Shown in pieces: positions 33,170 through 42,046 of a stretch of 64,000 nucleotides of DNA. Both the position numbers and the translations under genes were made by a program. The stretch's first letter is position 1. Every line of letters begins with the position of its first letter. Below the pieces are notes generated by a model. That model was not told the origin of the DNA. It ran no database searches and worked only from the letters and a program-made list of their open reading frames with translations. Origin of the DNA: Pseudomonas simiae (GTDB taxonomy: Bacteria > Pseudomonadota > Gammaproteobacteria > Pseudomonadales > Pseudomonadaceae); NCBI RefSeq assembly GCF_900111895.1, contig NZ_FOKB01000005.1, forward strand, positions 148,271-212,270, given 5' to 3'.

Positions 33170-34660
33170 ATGAGCAACCCTGTTTCCCTCGGCATCGACC
33201 TCGGCACCTCGGAACTCAAAGCGATCCTCATGGACCTCGACGGTTCAGTCCTGGCCCATGCCGGCGTGCGCCTGAGCGTGTCGCGGCGTAATAGCGGCTG
33301 GTCCGAGCAAGACCCGCAGGATTGGTGGCAGGCGTGTTTGCAGGCGCTGGCCCAGTTGCGCACGCATGAGGCATTTGCCCGTGTGGCCTGTATCGGCCTG
33401 TCTGGGCAGATGCATGGCGCGGTGTTGCTGGGGGCGGATAATCGCGTGTTGTATCCGGCGATCCTGTGGGATGACTCGCGTGCGGTCGCCGAGGCTGAAC
33501 GGTTGGGAACGGCGTTTGCCGACGTCACCGGCAGCCTGCCCATGGCGGGGCTGACAGCGCCGAAACTGTTGTGGCTGAAACAGCATGAGCCGCAGGTGTT
33601 CAAGGCCATCGATTGTGTGCTGTCACCCAAGGACTACCTGCGCTTGCGTTTGAGTGGCGAGCGCATCAGCGAGATGTCGGATGCCGCCGGCACATTGTGG
33701 CTGGATGTGGCACGGCGTGAGTGGTTCGTCCCGATGTTGCGCGCGACGGGGCTGTCGCCTGCGCAGATGCCCAGGTTGGTCGAGGGCGGTGCCGCGAGCG
33801 CGGTGTTGACGGCGGACGGGCTGGGTTTGTCTTCCTCCGTCGTGATTGCCGGCGGCGGCGGTGACAACCCGGTCGCGGCTGTCGGTATCGGTGCGATCAA
33901 GGCAGGGGACGCCTTTATCACCCTCGGCACCAGCGCGGCCATCGTCGCCATCACCGACCACGCTGCCGGCAACCCGGCCAGCGCGGTACACAGCTTTTGC
34001 CATGCACTGCCTGACCGTTGGTACACCATGGGCGCCATGCTGGCCGGGGCCAGTTGCCTGCGTTGGGTCACGCGGCTGACGGGGATGCCGGATGAACAGA
34101 CCTTGTTGGACCAGGTGCAGGCGCAATTGCCGATTGAGCAGGCAGTGCCCCTCAGTACCCCGCTGTTTCTGCCGTACCTCGCCGGCGAACGCACGCCGCA
34201 CAACGATCCGCTGCTGCGCGGCGGATTCATGGGCCTGGGCCATGACTGCACACCCGCTATGCTCGGTTATGCGGTGATGGAAGGGGTGGGTTTCGGTTTG
34301 CTGGATGCGCTGCGCGCCGTGCAATCGGCCGGTGCCAACGTTGATGCCTGCGCCTTGGTGGGCGGCGGGGCGCGCAGCGAATACTGGGCGCAGTTGCTGG
34401 CCAACATCCTCCAGCGGGAGATATACACGTTGCACGGCAGTGAATTGAGCGCCTGCATCGGGGCGGCGAAACTGGGCTTCCTGTCGATCGGGGAAGGGGA
34501 CGCGTTGTTGCAAGCGGGAATGCCGGTGAAGGCCCGGTATAGGCCGGATCCCGCACAGCAGGCAGTACTGGCAGCGCGTTATCGCCTGTTTCAGGGTTTA
34601 CTGGGAGCGGCAAAAGCACTGCACGAACAGGCCACGCAGCCGTGTCAGGCATCGCGCTGA
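33170..34660 (+). CDS. xylB: Xylulokinase-like FGGY carbohydrate kinase
   Basis: A 496-aa FGGY kinase. ATP/substrate motifs: GIDLGTSELKAILMD (about 7-21), GLSGQMHGAVLL, and ILWDDSRA; C-terminal GGGARSEYWAQLLANIL. The GQMHG and WDDSRA pattern is that of xylulokinases. It would phosphorylate D-xylulose to the 5-phosphate. No isomerase or polyol dehydrogenase lies in this operon, so the imported sugar must be xylulose itself or be converted by an enzyme encoded elsewhere. Confidence 0.88.
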   Translation: MSNPVSLGIDLGTSELKAILMDLDGSVLAHAGVRLSVSRRNSGWSEQDPQDWWQACLQALAQLRTHEAFARVACIGLSGQMHGAVLLGADNRVLYPAILWDDSRAVAEAERLGTAFADVTGSLPMAGLTAPKLLWLKQHEPQVFKAIDCVLSPKDYLRLRLSGERISEMSDAAGTLWLDVARREWFVPMLRATGLSPAQMPRLVEGGAASAVLTADGLGLSSSVVIAGGGGDNPVAAVGIGAIKAGDAFITLGTSAAIVAITDHAAGNPASAVHSFCHALPDRWYTMGAMLAGASCLRWVTRLTGMPDEQTLLDQVQAQLPIEQAVPLSTPLFLPYLAGERTPHNDPLLRGGFMGLGHDCTPAMLGYAVMEGVGFGLLDALRAVQSAGANVDACALVGGGARSEYWAQLLANILQREIYTLHGSELSACIGAAKLGFLSIGEGDALLQAGMPVKARYRPDPAQQAVLAARYRLFQGLLGAAKALHEQATQPCQASR

Positions 34661-34670
34661 TGACTCACGA

Positions 34671-35114
34671 TCACTCATCCGACAGCGGCGGCAAACGCCG
34701 TTTCACCGGGGTTTTCTTGACGATCGCGGTGTTGGTTTCGGCATAGGCATTCAGCTTGTCGAGCAGGTTGTCCAGATGATCCATGGTGCGCACATGCAGC
34801 CGTGCGATGAAGCAATCATCGCCGGTCACTTTGTCGCACTCGGTGAATTCGGGGATCGCCTGGATCTGCCGTTCCACCTCATGCAGTTTGCCGGGCAGGG
34901 GGCGGATGCGCACGATGGCTTGCAGCAGGTAGCCGAAGTGCTTGGGGTCGATGTCGACGGTGTAGTGGGTCAGCACGCCGCGCTCTTCAAGACGGCGCAG
35001 GCGTTCGCTGACACTCGGCGAGGACAGCCCGGTAATGCCGGCCAGGGTCTTGAGGGACAGGCGTGAGTCGTCCATCAAAGCGGCGATGAGTTGCTGGTCG
35101 ATGGTGTCAATCAT
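34671..35114 (-). CDS. Lrp/AsnC-family regulator
   Basis: A 147-aa regulator: N-terminal HTH (DQQLIAALMDDSRLSLKTLA; SSPSVSERLRRLEERG) and a RAM ligand domain (QAIVRIRPLPG, VTGDDCFIARLHV). I choose ATG 35114 because AGGTGG lies 6-7 bases upstream; the upstream GTG (35123) sits within that site. It is divergent from an EamA transporter, so it probably controls amino-acid export through it. Confidence 0.88.
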   Translation of the reverse strand: MIDTIDQQLIAALMDDSRLSLKTLAGITGLSSPSVSERLRRLEERGVLTHYTVDIDPKHFGYLLQAIVRIRPLPGKLHEVERQIQAIPEFTECDKVTGDDCFIARLHVRTMDHLDNLLDKLNAYAETNTAIVKKTPVKRRLPPLSDE

Positions 35115-35223
35115 GGTTTCCACCTAATAAGTAAAGGCAATCCAGTGGTTTGGCCTTTTTTAGGCGCTGGAGCCGCTCCCGAACAGATTGCCATAATTGA
35201 GCCTCACTTGAGGAGCTTCAATC

Positions 35224-36126
35224 ATGGACACATCCATCCGTCGTGGTTCGTGGGAAATGATCGCCGCCATGCTCATCTCGGGCACCATTGGCTGGTTTGT
35301 ACTGGTCTCTGGCGTGTCGGTGATCGAAGTGGTGTTCTGGCGCTGCGTGATCGGTGGGCTGACGCTCTTGCTGGTGTGCGCGCTGCTGGGTTATTTGCGC
35401 CTGGACCTGCTGAACGGGGCCAAGCTCGGCCTGGCGATGCTCAGTGGCGTGGCGATTGTTGGCAATTGGTTGCTGCTGTTCGAATCCTATTCCCGTGCCT
35501 CCATTGCCATCAGCACAGCGGTGTACAACGTGCAGCCGTTCATGTTGGTGATGCTGGCGGCAGTGTTCCTCGGAGAAAAGATCACCGTGCAGAAACTGGC
35601 GTGGCTGAGTATTGCGTTTTTGGGGATGCTGGCGATTGTCACGGCCCATGGCGACCAACAGACCGGCGACGATTACCTGGCCGGCATCGCCTTGGCGCTG
35701 GGTGCGGCGTTTCTCTATGCCATTGCGGCGCTGATCATCAAGCGTTTGAAAGAAGTGCCACCGCATTTGATGGCGTTGATCCAGGTGACCACCGGCGCGC
35801 TGCTGCTCGCGCCAATGGTGCCTTGGAACAGTTTGCCAGCCACCACCAACGCCTGGGCGGCATTGGTGACACTCGGCGTGGTGCACACCGGTTTGATGTA
35901 CGTGCTGCTGTACGGCGCGATCCAGAAACTGCCCACGGCGATTACCGGTGCGCTGTCGTTCATCTACCCGATTGCGGCGATCTTCGTCGATTGGATCGCC
36001 TTCGGGCATCGCCTGGGCTGGCTGCAATGGTTGGGTGTGGCGGCGATTCTGCTGGCGGCTGCGGGGTTGCAGCGGGGCTGGTGGTGGCCCCGCTCGCAGA
36101 CGGTCAGTGCGTACCCTGGAAAATGA
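35224..36126 (+). CDS. EamA/DMT-family transporter
   Basis: A 300-aa inner-membrane protein with ten hydrophobic segments in two EamA halves (ISGTIGWFVLVSGVSVIEVV...; TGALSFIYPIAAIFVDWI). The second EamA gene of the window. GAGGAGC precedes the ATG region. Divergent from the Lrp-type regulator, it probably exports an amino acid or related metabolite. The 3' end overlaps the convergent rlhA-like gene by 23 bp. Confidence 0.88.
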   Translation: MDTSIRRGSWEMIAAMLISGTIGWFVLVSGVSVIEVVFWRCVIGGLTLLLVCALLGYLRLDLLNGAKLGLAMLSGVAIVGNWLLLFESYSRASIAISTAVYNVQPFMLVMLAAVFLGEKITVQKLAWLSIAFLGMLAIVTAHGDQQTGDDYLAGIALALGAAFLYAIAALIIKRLKEVPPHLMALIQVTTGALLLAPMVPWNSLPATTNAWAALVTLGVVHTGLMYVLLYGAIQKLPTAITGALSFIYPIAAIFVDWIAFGHRLGWLQWLGVAAILLAAAGLQRGWWWPRSQTVSAYPGK

Positions 36127-38083
36127 TGTTTTCCGGGTTGAAGTGCTCCACCGCGCTGCCCGGTTGCGGCAAGCCCAGGATATGCCCCTTGATCTTGCCC
36201 ACCACGTGCATCTCGCACGGTTTGCAGTCGAACTTCAGGGTCAGCACTTCATCGCCGTGGATCAACTGCATCGGCGCGACCTTGGTCTTCACGCCCGTGA
36301 CACCCTTCGCCTGTTTAGGGCACAGGTTGAACGAGAAGCGCAGGCAGTGCTTGGTGATCATCACCGGTACTTCGCCGGTTTCCTCATGGGCTTCGAACGC
36401 GGCGTCGATCAGCTTCACCCCGTGACGGTGGTAGAAGTCGCGGGCTTTCTGGTTGTAGACGTTGGCCAGGAACGACAGGTGCGCATCCGGGTAGACCGGC
36501 GGCGGGGTGGTTTCGGCTTTGCGTCCACCGCGTGGATGTGCGGCCACACGGGCAGCGGTCAGCGCTTCGATCACTTCGCGGCGCAAGGCTTTGAGCTGTG
36601 AGTTGGGGATGAAGAACGCTTGCGGCGCATCCAGCTGGATATCGGTCGCGTGGTATTCGGTGGTGCCCAGTTGGCCGAGCAGGTCGCGCAAGGTATCCAG
36701 CGCCTGCTCCGGCTTGTTGGCCACGCCGAACGGGCCGGGCAGGGTGACGCTGGCGCTGATGCCTTCTTCACTGGTGGCAGTCACGTCCAGCTGCTCTTCA
36801 CGCAGGCGAGCCACCCACGTCAGGCCGATGCGGCGTTCGGACGAGGTCTTCAACAGCGCCTGTTGCCAGTTGTGGTCGAGGTTGCGGTTCAGCGGATGAT
36901 TCGGGCGCAGTTGATGCAGGCCGGCCGGCATTTCATTCGGTTCGACGCGGTAGCGATAGCGTTTCTCGCCGTCTTCCTCGAACTCGCCCTTAGGCTCGGC
37001 GATGTTGGCGCGGAAACCCACCACTTCACGCTTGACCAGCACGTTGAGGCCGTCGCCATTGGACAGCGGCTCATGGGTGACCACTTGCAGGTCACGCTTG
37101 CCGGCTTTTTCCACCACACCCACCGGCAGGCCGGTGAACGTCGGGGTGTCGAAGGCGCCGATGTCGATCTTGCGGTCAGTGACGAAATAGTCGGTGCTGC
37201 CACGGTGAAAGGTCTTTTCCGGATCGGGCAGGAAGAAGTGCGCGGTACGGCCGCTGGAAGCGCGAGCCAGGTCCGGGCGGTCTTCAAGGATCTCGTCGAG
37301 GCGCTGGCGGTAGTAGGCGGTGATGTTCTTCACATAGCCCATGTCTTTATAGCGACCTTCGATCTTGAACGAGCGCACGCCGGCTTCGACCAAGGCGCGC
37401 AGGTTGGCGCTCTGGTTGTTGTCTTTCATCGACAGCAGGTGCTTTTCAAAGGCCACGACACGGCCCTGATCATCTTTCAAGGTATACGGCAAACGGCAAG
37501 CCTGGGAGCAATCCCCACGGTTGGCACTACGGCCATTCTGCGCGTGGGAGATGTTGCACTGACCGGAGAACGCCACGCACAAGGCGCCGTGGATGAAAAA
37601 CTCGATGGCGGCATCGGTTTCGTCGGCGATGGCGCGGATTTCCTGCAGGTTCAGCTCACGGGCCAAGACCAACTGCGAGAAACCGGCCTGGTCGAGAAAC
37701 TTGGCGCGGCCCAGGGTGCGAATGTCGGTCTGGGTACTGGCGTGCAGCTCGATGGGCGGAATATCCAGCTCCATCACGCCAAGGTCTTGCACGATCAACG
37801 CATCGACGCCGGCGTCGAAGAGCTGATGGATCAGCTTGCGCGCCGGTTCCAGTTCGTTGTCATGCAAGATGGTGTTGATCGTGGTGAACACGCGTGCGTG
37901 GTACCGGCGCGCGAATTCTACCAGGGACGCGATATCGCTCACGTCGTTACAGGCGTTATGGCGCGCGCCGAAGCTCGGGCCGCCAATGTACACGGCGTCG
38001 GCGCCATGCAGGATCGCCTCGCGCGCGATGGCGACATCGCGGGCAGGGCTGAGCAATTCCAGGTGATGCTTGGGCAAGGACAT
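36104..38083 (-). CDS. rlhA: U32 peptidase-family protein, RlhA (23S rRNA C2501 hydroxylation)
   Basis: A 659-aa U32 protein of the YdcP/RlhA subgroup, which is needed for 5-hydroxycytidine at 23S rRNA position 2501 in E. coli. The U32 signature is clear: FIHGALCVAFSGQCNISHAQ, then SANRGDCSQACRLPY, with clustered Cys. The opening LELLSPARDVAIAREAILHGADAVYIGG is standard. The length fits the family (about 650). I start at MSLPKHHLE (38083); the upstream extension is not conserved-looking. Prephenate and iron-sulphur use are known for the family, not seen here. Confidence 0.87.
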   Translation of the reverse strand: MSLPKHHLELLSPARDVAIAREAILHGADAVYIGGPSFGARHNACNDVSDIASLVEFARRYHARVFTTINTILHDNELEPARKLIHQLFDAGVDALIVQDLGVMELDIPPIELHASTQTDIRTLGRAKFLDQAGFSQLVLARELNLQEIRAIADETDAAIEFFIHGALCVAFSGQCNISHAQNGRSANRGDCSQACRLPYTLKDDQGRVVAFEKHLLSMKDNNQSANLRALVEAGVRSFKIEGRYKDMGYVKNITAYYRQRLDEILEDRPDLARASSGRTAHFFLPDPEKTFHRGSTDYFVTDRKIDIGAFDTPTFTGLPVGVVEKAGKRDLQVVTHEPLSNGDGLNVLVKREVVGFRANIAEPKGEFEEDGEKRYRYRVEPNEMPAGLHQLRPNHPLNRNLDHNWQQALLKTSSERRIGLTWVARLREEQLDVTATSEEGISASVTLPGPFGVANKPEQALDTLRDLLGQLGTTEYHATDIQLDAPQAFFIPNSQLKALRREVIEALTAARVAAHPRGGRKAETTPPPVYPDAHLSFLANVYNQKARDFYHRHGVKLIDAAFEAHEETGEVPVMITKHCLRFSFNLCPKQAKGVTGVKTKVAPMQLIHGDEVLTLKFDCKPCEMHVVGKIKGHILGLPQPGSAVEHFNPENIIFQGTH

Positions 38084-38153
38084 AGTTTTTTTAGTCAGGC
38101 TTGTCACGGTTGAGGCGGGCATTGTAGCTGTGAAATGCCTGACCGGCACCCAC

Positions 38154-38534
38154 TCAGGCCTGAGCGGCCATCGCAGTCACTTCCACGCGCATGCCGTCTA
38201 CGGCCAGAGCGGCAACGCCAACGGCCGCGCGCACGGGCCAGGGCTTGGCAAAGAAGCGTTTGTAGACCTCGTTGAAGGCCGCGCGATCGGCCATATCCGT
38301 CAGATAAATGGTCAGGTGCATCACCCGGTCCATCGAGCTGCCGGCCTTTTCCAGGGCGACTTTCAAGGCTTGCAGGGTGCATTCGCTTTGCTGGGTGATA
38401 TCGCCCAGCTCCAGGCTGCCATCAGCACGGGTCGGGATCTGGGTGGACACCAGGATGCCATTGAAGCCGATCACGTCGGAGGAAATCGAGTCGGCATCGG
38501 GGTCCGGGGTGTAGTGCAGGTCGTGGTTGGCCAT
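38154..38534 (-). CDS. RidA-family protein
   Basis: A 126-aa member of the RidA/YjgF/UK114 family, which hydrolyse reactive enamines/imines or related compounds. Seen: GFNGILVSTQIPTRADGSLELG, the ALEKAGSSMDRVMHLTIYLTD segment and the C-terminal RAAVGVAALAVDGMRVEVTA. The Arg that contacts substrate carboxylate appears in PVRAAVGV. It starts with MANHDLHYTP. Likely its own transcript. Confidence 0.88.
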   Translation of the reverse strand: MANHDLHYTPDPDADSISSDVIGFNGILVSTQIPTRADGSLELGDITQQSECTLQALKVALEKAGSSMDRVMHLTIYLTDMADRAAFNEVYKRFFAKPWPVRAAVGVAALAVDGMRVEVTAMAAQA

Positions 38535-38599
38535 GGGCGCCTCTGGTTGGCAGGTTCAGAAAGGCGCCCATGGTCCCCGAAATTGACGACAGGGGCAAA

Positions 38600-39868
38600 C
38601 TACGCCCAGCGGCGGAACAACACGCTGGCATTCACGCCGCCGAAGCCGAAGCCGTTGGACAGCGCGTATTCGATCGGCATGGGGCGGGCTGCACCGCGCA
38701 CCATATCCAGGCCATCCGCAAGTGGGTCGGGGTTTTGCAGGTTGAGGGTGACCGGGGCAACCTGGTCGCGCAGGGCGAGCACGGTGAAAATGGCTTCAAT
38801 TCCGCCCGCAGCCCCCAACAGGTGACCGGTGGCGGATTTGGTCGAGCTGATGGCCGGACTGCCTTTGGCGCCGAACACCGTGTTGATCGCCGCCAGTTCG
38901 CCTTTGTCGCCCACCGGAGTGGAGGTGGCGTGAGCATTCAAGTACTGCACCTGGGTCGCATCGATTCCAGCCTGGCGCAAGGCCTGCAGCATGGCGCGTC
39001 GCGCACCGTCGCCATCTTCCGGGCCGGCCGTCATGTGATAGGCGTCGGCACTGGTGCCGTAGCCCACCAATTCCGCAATCGGCTGTGCGCCACGTGCCAG
39101 GGCGTGTTCGAGTTCCTCAATGACGAGGATGCCGGCGCCTTCGCCCATGACAAAACCGTCACGTGCCTGGTCGAATGGCCGCGAAGCCAGCTCGGGTGTT
39201 TCATTGAAGTCGCTGGACAATGCCCGTGCCGCCGCAAAGCCAGCCAGGCTGACCCGATGAATGGCCGCTTCGGCACCGCCACATACCGCCACATCGACTT
39301 CACCGGCACGAATCATCCGTGCCGCGTCGCCAATCGCCTGCACACCTGCCGCACAGGCGGTCACCGGTGCGCCCAGCGGGCCTTTCAACCCATAGTTGAT
39401 CGACACATGCCCGGCGGCCATGTTGCTCAGGAAGGAGGGGATGGTGAACGGCGACAACCGCCGTGGGCCTTTGCTATCGGTGGTGCGTACCGCATCGGCA
39501 ATTGCCGGGAAGCCGCCGACACCCGAAGCGATGATGGTGGCAGTACGTTCCTGCGCTTCGGGCGTCACTGGCGCCCATCCGGCCTGCTTCAAGGCTTCAT
39601 CCGCCGCCGCCAGGGCGAACAGGATAAAGCGGTCCATCTTGCGCTGTTCCTTGGGCGCCAGCAGTCGACCGGGGTCGAAGCCGGCTTCTGGATCCTGCTG
39701 CACGCTTTGTACCTGGCCACCGATGCTCACGGCCAGGTCTCCGATCAGTTCTTCCGGTAGCCGGCGAATGCCCGACTGCCCGGCCAGCAGGCGTTGCCAG
39801 GTTGACTCCACGTCAGCACCGAGCGGCGTCAGCGCGCCCATGCCTGTCACAACGATGCGTTTATTCAT
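38600..39868 (-). CDS. fabF: Beta-ketoacyl-ACP synthase II (FabF-type)
   Basis: A 422-aa condensing enzyme. The catalytic triad is intact: Cys in VTACAAGVQAIG, His in NAHATSTPVGDKGE and His in SATGHLLGAAGG. The start MNKRIVVTGMGALTPLG is standard. There is no acyl carrier protein or other fab gene alongside, so this is a second, stand-alone FabF-like enzyme, divergent from an HxlR regulator. Control by that regulator is probable from the shared palindromic promoter. Confidence 0.92.
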   Translation of the reverse strand: MNKRIVVTGMGALTPLGADVESTWQRLLAGQSGIRRLPEELIGDLAVSIGGQVQSVQQDPEAGFDPGRLLAPKEQRKMDRFILFALAAADEALKQAGWAPVTPEAQERTATIIASGVGGFPAIADAVRTTDSKGPRRLSPFTIPSFLSNMAAGHVSINYGLKGPLGAPVTACAAGVQAIGDAARMIRAGEVDVAVCGGAEAAIHRVSLAGFAAARALSSDFNETPELASRPFDQARDGFVMGEGAGILVIEELEHALARGAQPIAELVGYGTSADAYHMTAGPEDGDGARRAMLQALRQAGIDATQVQYLNAHATSTPVGDKGELAAINTVFGAKGSPAISSTKSATGHLLGAAGGIEAIFTVLALRDQVAPVTLNLQNPDPLADGLDMVRGAARPMPIEYALSNGFGFGGVNASVLFRRWA

Positions 39869-39912
39869 GATCAATCGACTCCGGTTGTGTTGAGGGAACA
39901 GCCCCTATGGAC

Positions 39913-39935
39913 GTCACTATCATGATGAAAGTAAC
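39913..39935. promoter_or_regulatory. HxlR-type palindromic operator
   Basis: A 23-bp inverted repeat (from GTCACTATCAT to ATGAAAGTAAC, two mismatched pairs) in the 109-bp region between the divergent fabF and hxlR genes. Position and ACT/AGT-containing symmetry fit a DUF24/HxlR dimer site that would control both genes. Confidence 0.65.
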
Positions 39936-39977
39936 ATGGCATCACGCAAATAGGCACCGCTCAAAGGAATCCCGCCC

Positions 39978-40466
39978 ATGCAACGCAAGTCCCTTACCCG
40001 CGACGAATGTCCCATCGCCCGCAGCCTTGAGCGGGTAGGGGAGTGGTGGAGCATCCTGATCATGCGCGACGCGCTGCAGGGCCTGCGCCGTTTCGATGAG
40101 TTTTCCCGCAGCCTGGGCATCGCGCCCAATATGCTTACGCGCCGCCTGAACGCCCTGGTAGAGGCCGGCATGCTGGAGCGCCAGGCCTACAGCGAGCGGC
40201 CGCCGCGCTATGAATATGTGCCGACGGCCAAGGGCGAGGATTTCCGCATGGTGCTGATGTCGCTGGTAGCCTGGGGTAACCGGCATTACGCCGAGGAGGG
40301 CACCAGCGTGGAGTTGGTGGAGCGTGCGACGGGCACGCCAGTACAGCCAATGTTGGCCCGTGCGGATGGGCAGCAGGTACCACTTGACCAGTGCATGTTG
40401 CAGGCCGGCCCGGCGGCGAGTTCGGGCATGCGCGAACGCCTGGCCTTGCTTGATGCAAAGCGCTGA
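39978..40466 (+). CDS. HxlR-family transcriptional regulator
   Basis: A 162-aa regulator with the HxlR/DUF24 winged helix: CPIARSLERVGEWWSILIMR, FDEFSRSLGIAPNMLTRRL, and LVEAGMLERQAYSERPPRYEY. The Cys in RDECPIARS near the N-terminus is a typical redox or electrophile sensor residue in this family. AAGGAA lies 9 bases before the ATG. Divergent from fabF, with a palindrome between. Confidence 0.88.
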   Translation: MQRKSLTRDECPIARSLERVGEWWSILIMRDALQGLRRFDEFSRSLGIAPNMLTRRLNALVEAGMLERQAYSERPPRYEYVPTAKGEDFRMVLMSLVAWGNRHYAEEGTSVELVERATGTPVQPMLARADGQQVPLDQCMLQAGPAASSGMRERLALLDAKR

Positions 40467-40510
40467 TCAAACGAGTAGTTGACGCCAGAAAATAATCCCT
40501 CAAGCGCGCG

Positions 40511-40537
40511 TAAAGTCGCGGATTTCCGAGCCGATAG
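40511..40537 (+). promoter_or_regulatory. Sigma-28 (FliA) promoter
   Basis: TAAAGTCG, 11 bases, GCCGATAG: near-perfect match to the flagellar sigma-28 consensus (TAAAGTTT-N11-GCCGATAA). It is 43 bases before the chemoreceptor ATG, which fits a chemotaxis gene. Confidence 0.85.
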
Positions 40538-40580
40538 CAAATAGAGACACAGGGTTCTCCGCACGGTTGAGGGTAAGTCC

Positions 40581-41936
40581 ATGTTCAACACAGCACTCAA
40601 GACAGCACTGTCGGCCAGGACGGCCGAAGTCACCGAGTTCAAAGGACTGATCGCCGCACTGGAACGCTCCATGGCCGTGGTCGAATTCGACCTGAACGGC
40701 AGGGTGCTGCGGGCCAACGACAACTTCCTCAAGACCCTGGGCTACAACGCCAGTCAGTTGACGGGTAAATCCCACCGTGACTTTTGCCCGCCAGCACTGA
40801 CCAGCAGCCCGGCCTACAGCCAGTTCTGGAGTGATTTGAAGGCGGGCAAGTTTGTCTCGGGTACCTTCAAACGTGTGGATAGCAACGGCAACACCATCTG
40901 GTTGGAAGCCAGTTACAACCCGGTGCTGGATGAGCGCGGCCAGGTGTTAAAAGTGGTCAAGTACGCGCTGGACGTGACCAGCAAGGTCGAGCAAGAAGCG
41001 GCCACCCGCAGCAAACTCACGGCGCTGGACCGGGCAATGGCGGTGATTGAATTCGATTTGAATGGCCAAGTGCTGGACGCCAACGTGAATTTCCTCAATG
41101 TGATGGGTTACACCTTGGCGGAAATCAAAGGCAAACATCACCGGCTGTTTTGCGAACCGGCGCTGATCAATAGCCATGAATACACTGACTTCTGGCGTCG
41201 CTTGAACAGCGGCGAATTCTTCGCTGGTCAATTCAAGCGCCTGGGCAAGCAGGGGCGTGTGGTATGGCTGGAAGCCAGCTACAACCCGGTATATGACGGC
41301 GACGGCAAGCTGACCAAGATCGTCAAGTTCGCCAGCGACATCACCGAGCGCGTGGAAAAGTTCGAAGAAGACTCCCGAGGTGCGTCGCGGGCTTACCATA
41401 TCTCCTCCGAGACCGAGCGCTTTGCCGAACATGGCACCCAGGTGATCCAGGAGACTGCCAGCGAAATGCGCCGCATTGCCGACAACATCGGCGCCTCTGC
41501 GCGGCTGGTGGGGCAACTGGGCGATCGTTCCGAGCAGATCACTGCCATCGTCAACACCATTCGCGGGATCGCCGACCAGACCAACTTGTTGGCCCTCAAT
41601 GCGGCGATCGAGGCGGCGCGCGCGGGGGATCAGGGGCGAGGCTTTGCGGTGGTGGCCGATGAAGTCCGGCAACTGGCCGGGCGGACCAGCCGCTCGACGG
41701 CGGAAATTGCCGAAATGATCGGCATGATCCTCTCGGAAACCCGTGACGCAGTGACCAGCATGAACGCCACCCAGGAAGGCGCGCAACGCGGCGTCAGCCT
41801 GGCTGATCAGGCGGGTTCGGTGATCCTGCAGATTCGCACCAGCACCAGTGACGCCGTGGAGGCGGTGAGCATGTTCGCGTCGAAGCTGGATGAGTCGGAA
41901 GTCATTCCCAAGACCGCAGTGGGTTGGGTGGGTTAA
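40581..41936 (+). CDS. Soluble two-PAS methyl-accepting chemoreceptor (BdlA/Aer-like)
   Basis: A 451-aa chemoreceptor with no membrane segment. There are two tandem PAS domains: MAVVEFDLNGRVLRANDNFL and WLEASYNPVLDERGQVLKVVK, then a near-repeat MAVIEFDLNGQVLDANVNFL and WLEASYNPVYDGDGKL. The signalling tip is conserved (GIADQTNLLALNAAIEAARA, GRGFAVVADEVRQLA). This is the domain plan of P. aeruginosa BdlA, a biofilm dispersal receptor. The receptor stalk is short and the protein ends soon after the signalling domain. Expressed from a sigma-28 promoter. Confidence 0.9.
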   Translation: MFNTALKTALSARTAEVTEFKGLIAALERSMAVVEFDLNGRVLRANDNFLKTLGYNASQLTGKSHRDFCPPALTSSPAYSQFWSDLKAGKFVSGTFKRVDSNGNTIWLEASYNPVLDERGQVLKVVKYALDVTSKVEQEAATRSKLTALDRAMAVIEFDLNGQVLDANVNFLNVMGYTLAEIKGKHHRLFCEPALINSHEYTDFWRRLNSGEFFAGQFKRLGKQGRVVWLEASYNPVYDGDGKLTKIVKFASDITERVEKFEEDSRGASRAYHISSETERFAEHGTQVIQETASEMRRIADNIGASARLVGQLGDRSEQITAIVNTIRGIADQTNLLALNAAIEAARAGDQGRGFAVVADEVRQLAGRTSRSTAEIAEMIGMILSETRDAVTSMNATQEGAQRGVSLADQAGSVILQIRTSTSDAVEAVSMFASKLDESEVIPKTAVGWVG

Positions 41937-41946
41937 CGCCCCCCAA

Positions 41947-42045
41947 TGGGAGGCGCGAGCATGCTCGCGAAAAACGCCCGGGCAACGCGTAGATTCAGGA
42001 TGTACGCGTTATCCTTGAGGTTATTCGCGAGCAAGCGCGTGCCTA
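41947..42045. repeat. REPIN-like inverted REP pair
   Basis: TGGGAGGCGCGAGCATGCTC at the left is mirrored by GAGCAAGCGCGTGCCTACC at the right, with CGCGAAAAACG and TTATTCGCGA next to the arms. It is a Pseudomonas REP doublet between the convergent receptor and OprD genes, and probably forms the 3' structures of both transcripts. Confidence 0.75.
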
Positions 42046-42046
42046 C

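Noticed and set aside
33170..34660. FGGY kinase as glycerol kinase or ribulokinase
   Set aside because: GQMHG and WDDSRA motifs and length fit xylulokinase better.
35133..35158. AAAGGC/GCCTTT stem followed by T-run between lrp and eamA
   Set aside because: Weak 6-bp stem, 14-nt loop, inside a divergent promoter region; no upstream transcript to end.
36620..38113. 497-codon plus-strand frame in the U32 gene
   Set aside because: Antisense shadow of the well-supported RlhA-type protein.
38570..39760. 396-codon plus-strand frame in fabF
   Set aside because: Antisense shadow; the FabF triad is on the minus strand.
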